A stretch of DNA of 13,373 nucleotides from Pseudomonadota bacterium (GTDB lineage Bacteria; Desulfobacterota; Desulfarculia; Desulfarculales; JAHJDS01). The number at the start of each line of letters is the position of its first letter. Position 1 is the stretch's first letter. The position numbers and the translations under genes are program-made. The notes under the pieces were generated by a model. That model was not told the DNA's origin, searched no databases, and saw only the letters and a program-made list of their open reading frames with translations. Of the stretch, positions 6,702-13,188 are shown piece after piece. Location: positions 1 to 13,373 of the forward strand of contig JAHJDS010000512.1 of NCBI GenBank assembly GCA_018812395.1, in the 5' to 3' direction.

Positions 6702-7445
6702 CTATTGAGGACCAGTGTCCGCCGCCCCCAGACGCGAGGCCGAAAGCTTCCTTCTCGTCCGCCGAACGATCACCATCAAAAATGCACCAACGACCACCAC
6801 CACCCCGACCAGCACCCAGGGCACCCTGCCCTCCCGCAGGCCGGTGAGAATGGCGTCAAAACCGACCACCATCACGATCTGGCCCGGCAATCGGCACAGC
6901 CACGAGTAGAAGACAAAGGTCGGGAACGGCACCTTGGTCAGGCCGAAACCGTAATTGACCATGGGACAGGGCACGATGGGCACCAGGCGGCTCAGGGCGA
7001 CCATGATCGCGCCGTGCTCGGCGGTCAGTCGATCGAGTTTCTGAAATCTCTCGCTTCCGGACAGCCAGTTCTCCATTGCCCCCCGAGCGATGTAGCGGCT
7101 GATCAAAAAGGCGAGCGAAATGCCCACCGTCGAGCCGGCGCTGACCGTGATCGTGCCCACGATCGACCCGAACAGGCCTCCGGCCAAGGCCGTCAGAATG
7201 GCGGTCGGCAGACCAACGGTGATGATCCCGGCGTAGACCAAACCGAAGACCATTGGCCCCCATCCGCCCAGGGCCGCCATCCACTCCCGCAGGCCGGCCA
7301 GCTTGTTGACCACATCGAAAATCCAGGCCAACAGCACGATCACGCCCACGACCGCCAGCAGAAAGATCAACCGCCAGGGGATCCGGCGGGCCTTCTTGCC
7401 CGCCACCGGGTCCGGAGTGATTTCATTCAAAACGAATCTCCACAT
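6702..7445 (-). CDS. TVP38/TMEM64 family membrane protein (VTT domain)
   Basis: This 247-residue inner-membrane protein has an N-terminal helix (about 25-45), then the VTT/SNARE-associated domain (about 65-200) shared with DedA-like proteins and eukaryotic TMEM41/VMP1 scramblases. Visible family features are the Gly-rich stretch LAGGLFGSIVGT (87-98), the re-entrant GSTVGISLAFLISR (105-118), and SRLVPIVPCPMVNYGFG (152-168) with its conserved Arg and Pro residues. A last helix spans about 209-227, followed by a basic cytoplasmic tail. Relatives are linked to lipid translocation and membrane homeostasis; the bacterial role is not settled. The start ATG at 7445 lacks a strong Shine-Dalgarno, so the first residues are less certain. 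It is a single gene flanked by repeat clusters. Confidence 0.85.
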   Translation of the reverse strand: MWRFVLNEITPDPVAGKKARRIPWRLIFLLAVVGVIVLLAWIFDVVNKLAGLREWMAALGGWGPMVFGLVYAGIITVGLPTAILTALAGGLFGSIVGTITVSAGSTVGISLAFLISRYIARGAMENWLSGSERFQKLDRLTAEHGAIMVALSRLVPIVPCPMVNYGFGLTKVPFPTFVFYSWLCRLPGQIVMVVGFDAILTGLREGRVPWVLVGVVVVVGAFLMVIVRRTRRKLSASRLGAADTGPQ

Positions 7446-7551
7446 AAAGGCAGGCCCAAGTCACGGCCCGAACGGCCGGCCTCGCCACCTGACTCGTAAT
7501 TTGGGCAGACGTGCGCGCTCACAATGAACGACACCGCGCCTCTTTCTTGAG

Positions 7552-7649
7552 GTACAGCGTAGCCGAAACGTAGTGAAGGCGGCAAGCGCGGCCGAAGCGT
7601 TTCACGGGTACGGTTGTTCGTCGCGAATTACGCCCGTGCGGCTTCGCAC
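7552..7649 (+). repeat. Repeat cluster: extended GC-rich module plus exact 28-bp hairpin unit
   Basis: The 42-bp extended module (7552-7593) reads GTACAGCGTAGCCGAAACG at its start and ends in AAGCGCGGCC; it matches the minus-strand copy at 6282-6323 with a few changes. It is followed at 7622-7649 by an exact 28-bp hairpin unit. Order and orientation (module, then hairpin unit) are as in the other clusters. It lies upstream of the TPR-like gene. Confidence 0.8.
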
Positions 7650-7657
7650 CTGTCTTG

Positions 7658-7700
7658 CCCCTGGCCGGTCCGTCGTGTTAAGGTTTAACGGCCACAGGGG
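7658..7700 (+). promoter_or_regulatory. Hairpin that can mask the ribosome binding site of the TPR-like gene
   Basis: CCCCTGGCCG (7658-7667) can pair with CGGC (7689-7692) and CAGGGG (7695-7700), with a 2-nt bulge. CAGGGG is part of the Shine-Dalgarno of the gene starting at 7707. The 21-nt loop runs into GTTAA-ggt-TTAAC (7677-7689), a second short dyad that competes with the stem. This could lower or switch translation; the pairing is visible, the regulation is inferred. Confidence 0.35.
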
Positions 7701-7706
7701 GATGCG

Positions 7707-8507
7707 ATGTTCAGGGTATTGGCCGGCCTGTTCTCCGGCGTTTTTTTGATCTGCTGTCTCGTTGCCCCGCCCCCGGCTTGGGCCAGGACCGTTCCGGCTC
7801 GGCCCAAGATCAGGCTGCCCCTTCAGGTCCTGACCAAGGACGGGCTGCTCCGGGCCGACGTTCTGCTCCACGAGACCCGGCGTATCCTCCGGGACGGCTC
7901 GACCGATCCGCGGCTCAGGTTCTTTCAGTCCATCGTCTTTCTGCTCACCGAAAAACCCCAGCGGCCCCGCAACGTCCGCCAGATAATGAGGCGGGTGGCC
8001 GACACCAGGGACGAACGGGTCAGGCGGCTGATCTATTTCACCCTGGGTCTGGCCGACCTGGCCGAAAAAAAGCTCCACGAGGCGGTCAGGCACTTTGATC
8101 TGGCCGCCTGGGGCAAGGGGGCCTCGCCCGCGGCCCGGCTCAATCTGGCCCATTTGGCGATTGCGACCGGCCAGCCCAAGGCGGCCATCGAGGTCATCGG
8201 GGCCGGGCCAATTCCGGCGTTCAAGGGTTACGCCAATCTGGCCCGATATCATCTGGCCAGGGCCCATGCCTTGCTGTGGCAGCCCAAACCGGCCCTGGCC
8301 AATTTGCAAGCGGCCTTTTTCGAGCCCGGGGATTCGCCCAAGCTGCGGCACAACCTGCCCGTGCCGCCGGCGTACTTGGACAAGGACCCCTACCTGAAGT
8401 TTCTGCGGGACAAGCCCGAGTTCAAGGCCTTGAAAAACTCGATCCAAAACTTGTGGGTAGAAGAAAAGCGTAAGTACAAGCCCCGGACCAGGAGCCGAGG
8501 CAGATAG
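7707..8507 (+). CDS. Exported TPR-like helical repeat protein
   Basis: This 266-residue protein starts with a typical Sec signal peptide: a short basic start, a hydrophobic core (residues 4-20) and a cleavage site after AWA (26). Two adjacent Cys in the core do not form a proper lipobox, so it is probably periplasmic or secreted rather than a lipoprotein. The body is helical-repeat-like: about 106-135, 143-165 and 176-206 fit TPR-type pairs with small and aromatic residues at regular spacing (for example LNLAHLAIATGQPKAAIEV). The end, DPYLKFLRDKPEFKAL, is a motif often seen closing TPR proteins, and the tail is strongly basic. The start ATG follows AGGGGG by 6-7 nt. It most likely mediates protein contacts in the envelope. 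No partner gene is adjacent; it converges on the aminotransferase gene. Confidence 0.8.
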   Translation: MFRVLAGLFSGVFLICCLVAPPPAWARTVPARPKIRLPLQVLTKDGLLRADVLLHETRRILRDGSTDPRLRFFQSIVFLLTEKPQRPRNVRQIMRRVADTRDERVRRLIYFTLGLADLAEKKLHEAVRHFDLAAWGKGASPAARLNLAHLAIATGQPKAAIEVIGAGPIPAFKGYANLARYHLARAHALLWQPKPALANLQAAFFEPGDSPKLRHNLPVPPAYLDKDPYLKFLRDKPEFKALKNSIQNLWVEEKRKYKPRTRSRGR

Positions 8508-8593
8508 GTCGGAAGCTTGCCATGCCAGGATATCGTGGCGAACCGTTGCCGGTGGACCATAGCTCCAGTCCACACGCGGATTCGATCTTAAAA

Positions 8594-8634
8594 AAGAAAC
8601 CCCGCCTGACTGATACACCAAGACGGGGTTTCTT
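8594..8634. terminator. Bidirectional rho-independent terminator
   Basis: An 11-bp perfect inverted repeat AAGAAACCCCG/CGGGGTTTCTT encloses a 19-nt loop. A-rich sequence on the left (8590-8599) and T-rich on the right serve both strands. It lies between the convergent TPR-like gene and the aminotransferase gene. Confidence 0.85.
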
Positions 8635-8654
8635 GAATTGGTCTGAATGCTCGT

Positions 8655-9851
8655 TTACGACAAGTCCTTCAGCGCCTTCTCCAAGCGGTTGAGCCCCTCC
8701 TCGATGGTCTCCAGGGCCGTGGCGTAGGAAATCCGGATGCAGGCGTCATCCCCGAACGCCGCGCCGGGCACGATGGCGATGTTGGCCCCAGACAGCAGGT
8801 ACTCGGCCAGGGGCACCGAGCCGGTGATCTCCAGATCACCCGCCTTACCGCCGTACACCCCGTCCACCTTGGGAAACACGTAGAACGCGCCGCCCGGGGT
8901 GTGACAGCTCACCCCGTCGATCTTGTTCAGCCGCTCGAGCACGTAGTCCCGCCGCTTCTTGAACTGGACCAGCATCCGGCCGATGAAGTCCTGGGGGCCG
9001 CGCAGGCCGGCGATGGTCGCCGCCTGGGCGATGGAGTTGGGATTCGAGGTGGACTGGGACTGGATCTTGTTCACCCCTTTGATGATCTCCTCCGGCCCGG
9101 CCATGTATCCGATCCGCCAGCCGGTCATGGCGTAAGTTTTTGACACGCCGTTAAGCACTAACGTCCGGTCGATCATGCCCGGCCGGCCGGCGATGGTGTC
9201 GAAGGTCAGGCCGTCGTACATGATCATCTCGTAGATGTCGTCCGAGATGATCAGGAAATCGTGCTGGCGGGCCAGGTCGGCCACCATGTCCAGTTCCGCG
9301 GACGAAAAGACCGAGCCGGTCGGGTTGGACGGCGAGTTGAGCACCAGGGCCTTGGTTTTTGAGGTGATGGCCGCTTCCAGGTCGGCCCGGGTGGGCTTGA
9401 ACTGGTTCTCCTGGGTGGTGGGCACGATGATCGGCTTGCCCTCGGCCAGCATGACCATCGGCGGATAGGACACCCAGTAGGGGGCCGGTACGATGACCTC
9501 GTCGCCCGGGTCGAGGATGGCCTGACACAGGTTGTAAAACGAGTGCTTGCCGCCACAGTTGACCGTTATCTGGTCGATCGAGTATTCGAGGCCGTTGTCG
9601 TTCTTGAACTTCTCGGCAATGGCCTTTCTGAGTTCGGGCGTGCCGGGCACCGGGGTGTAGCGGGTCTGGCCGTCGTCCAGGGCCTTTTTAGCCGCGTCAC
9701 GGATGTGCACCGGGGTGTCGAAGTCCGGTTCGCCGACCGCGAAGCTGAGGACGTCGATGCCCTGGGCCTTTAGTTCGGCCGCCTTGGCGTTGACGGACAG
9801 GGTCGGCGAGGGTGGGATCTCCAAGATTCTCTTGGCCAGTAAACCGCTCAT
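8655..9851 (-). CDS. aspC: Aspartate aminotransferase, class I, subgroup Ib
   Basis: This 398-residue cytoplasmic PLP enzyme exchanges amino groups between aspartate and 2-oxoglutarate, linking amino-acid and central carbon metabolism. Length and motifs match the subgroup Ib enzymes of bacteria and archaea: SFAVGEPDFDTP (36-47), Y65-T-P-V-P-G near the start, NSPSNPTG with N176, the PLP-pyridine Asp in SDDIYE (D204 or D205), the Schiff-base lysine K238 in VSKTYAMTGWRIGY, and the carboxylate-binding R373 in CIRISYA. Some members also act on aromatic amino acids or prephenate. The ATG overlaps the stop of the upstream PilZ gene by 4 bp (ATGA), with GAGGAA upstream inside that gene, so the two are translationally coupled. 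A terminator follows the gene. Confidence 0.95.
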   Translation of the reverse strand: MSGLLAKRILEIPPSPTLSVNAKAAELKAQGIDVLSFAVGEPDFDTPVHIRDAAKKALDDGQTRYTPVPGTPELRKAIAEKFKNDNGLEYSIDQITVNCGGKHSFYNLCQAILDPGDEVIVPAPYWVSYPPMVMLAEGKPIIVPTTQENQFKPTRADLEAAITSKTKALVLNSPSNPTGSVFSSAELDMVADLARQHDFLIISDDIYEMIMYDGLTFDTIAGRPGMIDRTLVLNGVSKTYAMTGWRIGYMAGPEEIIKGVNKIQSQSTSNPNSIAQAATIAGLRGPQDFIGRMLVQFKKRRDYVLERLNKIDGVSCHTPGGAFYVFPKVDGVYGGKAGDLEITGSVPLAEYLLSGANIAIVPGAAFGDDACIRISYATALETIEEGLNRLEKALKDLS

Positions 9852-10246
9852 GGCTTCTCTTCCTCGGGTGCTAGTTTTCCGGGGTCAATAAAGGGATGGC
9901 TCACCTCTTCGAGGACTCCGTCCGGGTCTTCGGAATTGTAAATGATCAGGTTGCGCAAATGGACATAGGAGTCCAGGTCCAGCGAGGTGAATTCCAAGGC
10001 CAGGCCCTCATCGGTCACCCGGACCACCCGTGCGTTGGCGCTCAGCCGCAGGTCCGACGTGGCGCCCAGCAGGCGGAGGGTGACGTCGCACTCGGTCCCG
10101 GGCTCGAGCTTGTGCTCGGCAAAGACGAAGATGCCGGTCATGCTGATGTCTTTGGAGCGTGGGCTCTTTATGACCACGTCACCGGCCCTGAGTTCGACCT
10201 CGGTGGTGAAGACGACTCTGGTCCGGCGCCGCCTCTCGTCTATCAT
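9848..10246 (-). CDS. PilZ-domain protein (c-di-GMP binding)
   Basis: This 132-residue protein is a stand-alone PilZ domain, a cytoplasmic receptor for the second messenger cyclic di-GMP. The two binding motifs are present: RxxxR at R6-R10 and D33-x-S35-x-x-G38 (DISMTG). Beta-rich sequence follows to about residue 90, then a helix and an acidic tail. The start ATG at 10246 has GAGGTG a few bases upstream. It is first in a two-gene operon, and its stop codon overlaps the aminotransferase start. The pairing with a metabolic enzyme does not reveal the output, which in such proteins is often motility, adhesion or gliding. A good promoter match lies upstream. Confidence 0.9.
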   Translation of the reverse strand: MIDERRRRTRVVFTTEVELRAGDVVIKSPRSKDISMTGIFVFAEHKLEPGTECDVTLRLLGATSDLRLSANARVVRVTDEGLALEFTSLDLDSYVHLRNLIIYNSEDPDGVLEEVSHPFIDPGKLAPEEEKP

Positions 10247-10274
10247 GTCGCACCTCGCTGAATATGGCTCAATT

Positions 10275-10303
10275 TATGTAGCATAACCCGAAACCCAAGG
10301 CAA
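10275..10303 (-). promoter_or_regulatory. Likely sigma70-type promoter for the PilZ-aminotransferase operon
   Basis: The minus strand reads TTGCCT (10303-10298), a 17-bp spacer, then TACATA (10280-10275). The start of transcription would be near 10268, about 20 nt before the PilZ ATG, leaving room for the GAGGTG site. The gap is shared with the divergent iscU gene, for which I could not fix a promoter. Confidence 0.5.
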
Positions 10304-10454
10304 GCGCCAGTCCCTTTCATCCCGGGCAGGCTCCGGCCCGAGGGCGATACCGGACGAGAAATGTCCAGGTTCGGACTTTAAATTCCGTAATTTTGTGATT
10401 AGATTCAAAAAGACAGAAGAGAGCGCAACCGTCACCATCTGGTGGGAGAAGGCC

Positions 10455-10970
10455 ATGTACTCCGAAATCGTGATGGATCACTTCAAGAACCCGCGCAACG
10501 TGGGCGAGATCGAGGACGCCGACGGCGTGGGCGAGGTCGGCAACCCGGTCTGCGGGGACATGATGAGCGTCTATATCAAGGTCAAGGACGACCGGATCGA
10601 CGACATCAAATTCAAGACCTTCGGCTGCGGCGCGGCCATTGCCGTGTCGAGCATGGTCACCGAGATGGCCAGGGGCAATACCCTCGATGAGGTCATGAAG
10701 ATCACCAATAAGGACGTGGCCGCCGGTCTGGGCGGGCTGCCCAAGAACAAGCTGCACTGCTCGAACCTCGGCGCCGACGCCCTGCACCAGGCGGTGACCG
10801 ATTATCTCGATCGTAAGTCAGGCAAGCCGCCCAAGCCGGTGGCCCGCCAGACCGAGCACGAACACACCCACGGTGACAAGTGCTACTGCCCCTATTGCGA
10901 CGCCGAGCTGGATGAGCCGGCGCCTTACTGCACTTCCTGCGGCCGCGAGGTCGAGACCGAGCATCATTGA
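10455..10970 (+). CDS. iscU: IscU/NifU-type Fe-S scaffold with C-terminal zinc ribbon
   Basis: This 171-residue protein is an Fe-S cluster assembly scaffold with an extra C-terminal domain. The IscU domain (1-120) has the three cluster ligands C33 (in NPVCGD), C58 (FGCGAA) and C102 (LHCSNLG), plus D35. After a Pro-rich stretch and a His-rich linker (EHEHTHGD, 134-141) comes a zinc-ribbon-like segment with C143, C145, C148, C159 and C162, paired as CPYC and CTSC. E. coli-type IscU ends near residue 128, so about 45 residues are added. The frame is open to an ATG at 10395, but ATG 10455 has GGGAGAAGG just upstream and matches the family's N-terminus (MYSEIVMDHFKNPRN). It is followed 28 bp later by the IscS-like gene, clearly an operon. 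The ribbon could bind a metal or the partner protein. Confidence 0.92.
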   Translation: MYSEIVMDHFKNPRNVGEIEDADGVGEVGNPVCGDMMSVYIKVKDDRIDDIKFKTFGCGAAIAVSSMVTEMARGNTLDEVMKITNKDVAAGLGGLPKNKLHCSNLGADALHQAVTDYLDRKSGKPPKPVARQTEHEHTHGDKCYCPYCDAELDEPAPYCTSCGREVETEHH

Positions 10971-10998
10971 GGCGATTTCCCCTTGGCAGGAGGCCCCC

Positions 10999-12162
10999 AT
11001 GGACCGGGTCATCAATCTGGACAACGCCGCGGCCACACCGCTCCATCCGGACGTGAAAAAAAGGATGATCGACTACCTCGAGACGACCTACGCCAACCCC
11101 TCGAGCCAGCATTCGCTGGGGGACTTGGCCGCCGAGGCCCTCGATATTGCCCGGGAGCAGGTGGCCGCCCTGGTGGGCGCCGAGCCCCGGGAGATCGTGT
11201 TCGGCTCGGGCGGCACCGAGTCGATCAATCACGCCATCAAGGGCGTCGCCTTTGCCAAGCGGGACAAGGGCAAGCACATCATCACCAGCAACATCGAGCA
11301 CAACGCGGTGTTGCGGACCCTGCGGGCGTTGCGGCTGATGGACTGGCGGGTGACCTCGCTGGACGTTGACGAGTACGGCTTGGTCGATCCGCAGGCCGTG
11401 GCCGAGGCCATCACCGACGAGACGGTCCTGATCACCGTGATGCACGCCAACAACGAGATCGGGACGGTGGAACCCATCGCCGAGATCGGGGCCGTCGCCC
11501 GAGAACGGAAAATCGTCTTTCACACCGACGCCGTGGCCTCGGCCGGGCTGGTGCCTCTTGATGTCAAGGCGATGAACGTGGATCTTTTGTCCCTGGCGGC
11601 CAACCAGTTCTACGGGCCGTCGGGCGCGGGGGCCCTGTACGTCAAGCGCGGCACGGCCCTGTGGCCCCTGCTGGACGGCGGGGTTCAGGAGCAAAACAAG
11701 CGGGCCGGCACCCAGAACATGCTGGGCATCGTCGGCCTGGGAGTCGCGGCCGAGATCGCCCGGGCCGAGATGGATAAGCGGGCCGAGCACACCCGGGGTC
11801 TTAAGGGCAGAATGGCCGCCGGCCTCAAAAAAGGGATCGAGCACCTTATCTTCAACGGTCATCCGGAGAAATGCCTACCGCACCTCCTGTCGGTGTCGGT
11901 CGGATTCATCGAGGGCGAGTCGATGATGATCATGCTCGACGAGGACGGGGTGGCGGTGACCACCCGCTCGGCCTGCGCCGCCGGGGCCTTGCAGGCCTCC
12001 CACGTGCTGCTGGGCATCGGTCTCGATTTCGCCGACGCCCAGGGGACCCTGGTGTTCACCTTCTCGCCCGAGAACACCGAGGCGGACGTGGATTACGTGG
12101 TCGAAAAACTGCCGCCCATTGTCGAGCGGCTGCGGGAGATGAGTCCATTATACAAAAAATAA
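10999..12162 (+). CDS. IscS/NifS-like protein lacking the PLP lysine
   Basis: This 387-residue class-V aminotransferase-fold protein is built like IscS, the enzyme that takes sulfur from cysteine for Fe-S clusters. Conserved parts: LDNAAATPLHP (7-17), GSGGTES (69-75), H101 stacking on PLP, NNEIGT (151-156), D177, RAGTQN (235-240), and the sulfur-carrying Cys C326 in RSACAAGA. The active site is otherwise altered. Where the family reads S-x-H-K-x-Y-G-P-K-G, this reads A-A-N202-Q203-F-Y-G-P-S-G, so the Schiff-base Lys is Gln. The Gln after D177 is A180, and the substrate Arg is V352 (LVFTFS). The frame is intact and full length, so it is not a pseudogene. ATG 10999 follows AGGAGG by 5 nt; an earlier ATG at 10873 lies inside iscU. 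Lysine-less IscS is known in Archaeoglobus fulgidus. It likely serves as a scaffold or uses another sulfur source. Confidence 0.9.
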   Translation: MDRVINLDNAAATPLHPDVKKRMIDYLETTYANPSSQHSLGDLAAEALDIAREQVAALVGAEPREIVFGSGGTESINHAIKGVAFAKRDKGKHIITSNIEHNAVLRTLRALRLMDWRVTSLDVDEYGLVDPQAVAEAITDETVLITVMHANNEIGTVEPIAEIGAVARERKIVFHTDAVASAGLVPLDVKAMNVDLLSLAANQFYGPSGAGALYVKRGTALWPLLDGGVQEQNKRAGTQNMLGIVGLGVAAEIARAEMDKRAEHTRGLKGRMAAGLKKGIEHLIFNGHPEKCLPHLLSVSVGFIEGESMMIMLDEDGVAVTTRSACAAGALQASHVLLGIGLDFADAQGTLVFTFSPENTEADVDYVVEKLPPIVERLREMSPLYKK

Positions 12163-12268
12163 TACCACTACAAAGGTGAGCATGAATCGTGCTTTTGAAT
12201 GGTCGTGATCCTCTCCCTGCAAATTAGAGTCTCTCACGAATGGCCCCTACATGGAAGATCTGACACCC

Positions 12269-12361
12269 TCACTGCACATCCTTTTCAAGCGACCCGACGC
12301 GTTCTGTGACAAATTCCTTTGCGAAACGTATAAGCTCATTTTGTTCTGTAAATATTCGCAT
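12269..12361 (-). CDS. Possible 30-codon gene or gene remnant
   Basis: A minus-strand frame starts at ATG 12361 and ends at TGA 12271-12269. AAGGAAG (12373-12367) sits about 7 nt upstream, a good Shine-Dalgarno. The product is charged and helix-prone, beginning MRIFTEQNELIRFAKEF and ending near EKDVQ. It lies 56 bp after the HEPN-like gene on the same strand, so it could share its transcript. The composition looks protein-like, but 30 residues is very short, and the sequence turns GC-richer just before the stop, so it may be the N-terminal stump of a longer gene cut at the island boundary. I do not assign a function. Confidence 0.35.
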   Translation of the reverse strand: MRIFTEQNELIRFAKEFVTERVGSLEKDVQ

Positions 12362-12417
12362 GAACACTTCCTTAAGTTTTAAGCCCAAATTTTAAAACAA
12401 AAGATTTAATCCTGTTT

Positions 12418-13188
12418 TTAAGTCGTTAGCGAAGGCTTAATTCTCTGCATCAAATTAGTTAAAAAGTCCTTAGTTATACTAATACAGTGCTTGATATAAC
12501 CTGGTTTTATTACAATCTTTCGTGGCCCAGGCCCAAAATCGCCTATTTCAATAAGCTCCCTTTTTAAGTGCGCCTTGATTACAGGATCCTTTAAGGCTTC
12601 TTTCAATTTTTTAGCTGTCTTAGCATCTAAGTCATTTCCAAGATTATTATCACTCCAAATTTCTTCCCACTTATCATAGTCAACCATATTTCTGTTTGGA
12701 CTGCCGTCATTGTGCACAATTGAATTTCTAATTTTATTGATGGCCTGCAACTCTCCCCAAAGTTCATTGTCTTCTGTAAGATCAATTCCTAAGACTTTTT
12801 CGTAATATAGTTTTACCCTTTTTAAACCACTACCGCGCATGTCTTTAATCCTAAGGTTCAAATTGCGATGATGCCTAATATCATTGCCGAGACGGTCTAG
12901 CCAGACTTCAAAGAACGCCCAAACCATGACCAACAGAGACCCTGTTGCTATTTGAGTAAATGTATCAGCAACTTTCCAATAATCCTCCGCTAGCCATTCA
13001 CCATAATCTCTTGCTTCTTCTGGTGTCATGTTCTTAACACGTTCATTATATTTTCTATCAATATCTCTCTGCTCTTGTTTTAACTTACTTAAAACAAATT
13101 CACTGTATTCCTCCATAGCATCCAGTTCATAGTTGTCTGCATAAAAACCCCATTGCAACTCGTCCATTGATATGTTTCTTAAGGTCAT
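12418..13188 (-). CDS. HEPN-like domain protein, putative RNase
   Basis: This 256-residue protein is mostly helical and contains R154-N-S-I-V-H159, an Rx4H motif in the context INKIRNSIVHNDG that is typical of HEPN domains. A preceding helix (LLVMVWAFFEVWLDRLGND, about 85-103) fits the helix that packs before the motif. HEPN proteins are often metal-independent RNases in toxin-antitoxin, abortive-infection and CRISPR-linked systems, but some are not catalytic. The base composition is far more AT-rich than all other genes here, with A/T-ending codons, so it was probably acquired by transfer. The start ATG at 13188 has GGGAG about 7 nt upstream. No MNT nucleotidyltransferase antitoxin is seen beside it; only the 30-codon frame follows. 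The family call rests on the motif and helices, so it is moderate. Confidence 0.6.
   Translation of the reverse strand: MTLRNISMDELQWGFYADNYELDAMEEYSEFVLSKLKQEQRDIDRKYNERVKNMTPEEARDYGEWLAEDYWKVADTFTQIATGSLLVMVWAFFEVWLDRLGNDIRHHRNLNLRIKDMRGSGLKRVKLYYEKVLGIDLTEDNELWGELQAINKIRNSIVHNDGSPNRNMVDYDKWEEIWSDNNLGNDLDAKTAKKLKEALKDPVIKAHLKRELIEIGDFGPGPRKIVIKPGYIKHCISITKDFLTNLMQRIKPSLTT

Noticed and set aside
7707..7784. Lipoprotein signal in the TPR-like protein
   Set aside because: Two Cys occur in the hydrophobic core, but the residues before them do not form a lipobox, and a normal AWA cleavage site follows.
7602..8621. 339-codon minus-strand frame opposite the TPR-like gene
   Set aside because: It is Gly/Pro/Gln/Arg-rich shadow sequence, lacks a ribosome binding site, and crosses the repeat and the terminator; the plus-strand gene has a signal peptide and a good Shine-Dalgarno.
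10873..10998. Earlier ATG at 10873 for the IscS-like gene
   Set aside because: It lies inside iscU in another frame and encodes a non-homologous extension; ATG 10999 has an AGGAGG site at proper spacing and the family's usual N-terminus.
10702..11862. 386-codon minus-strand frame opposite iscU/iscS-like genes
   Set aside because: It is antisense to two well-supported genes and shows no domain.
12251..12382. 43-codon plus-strand frame after the IscS-like gene
   Set aside because: It has no Shine-Dalgarno and is antisense to the better-supported 30-codon frame.
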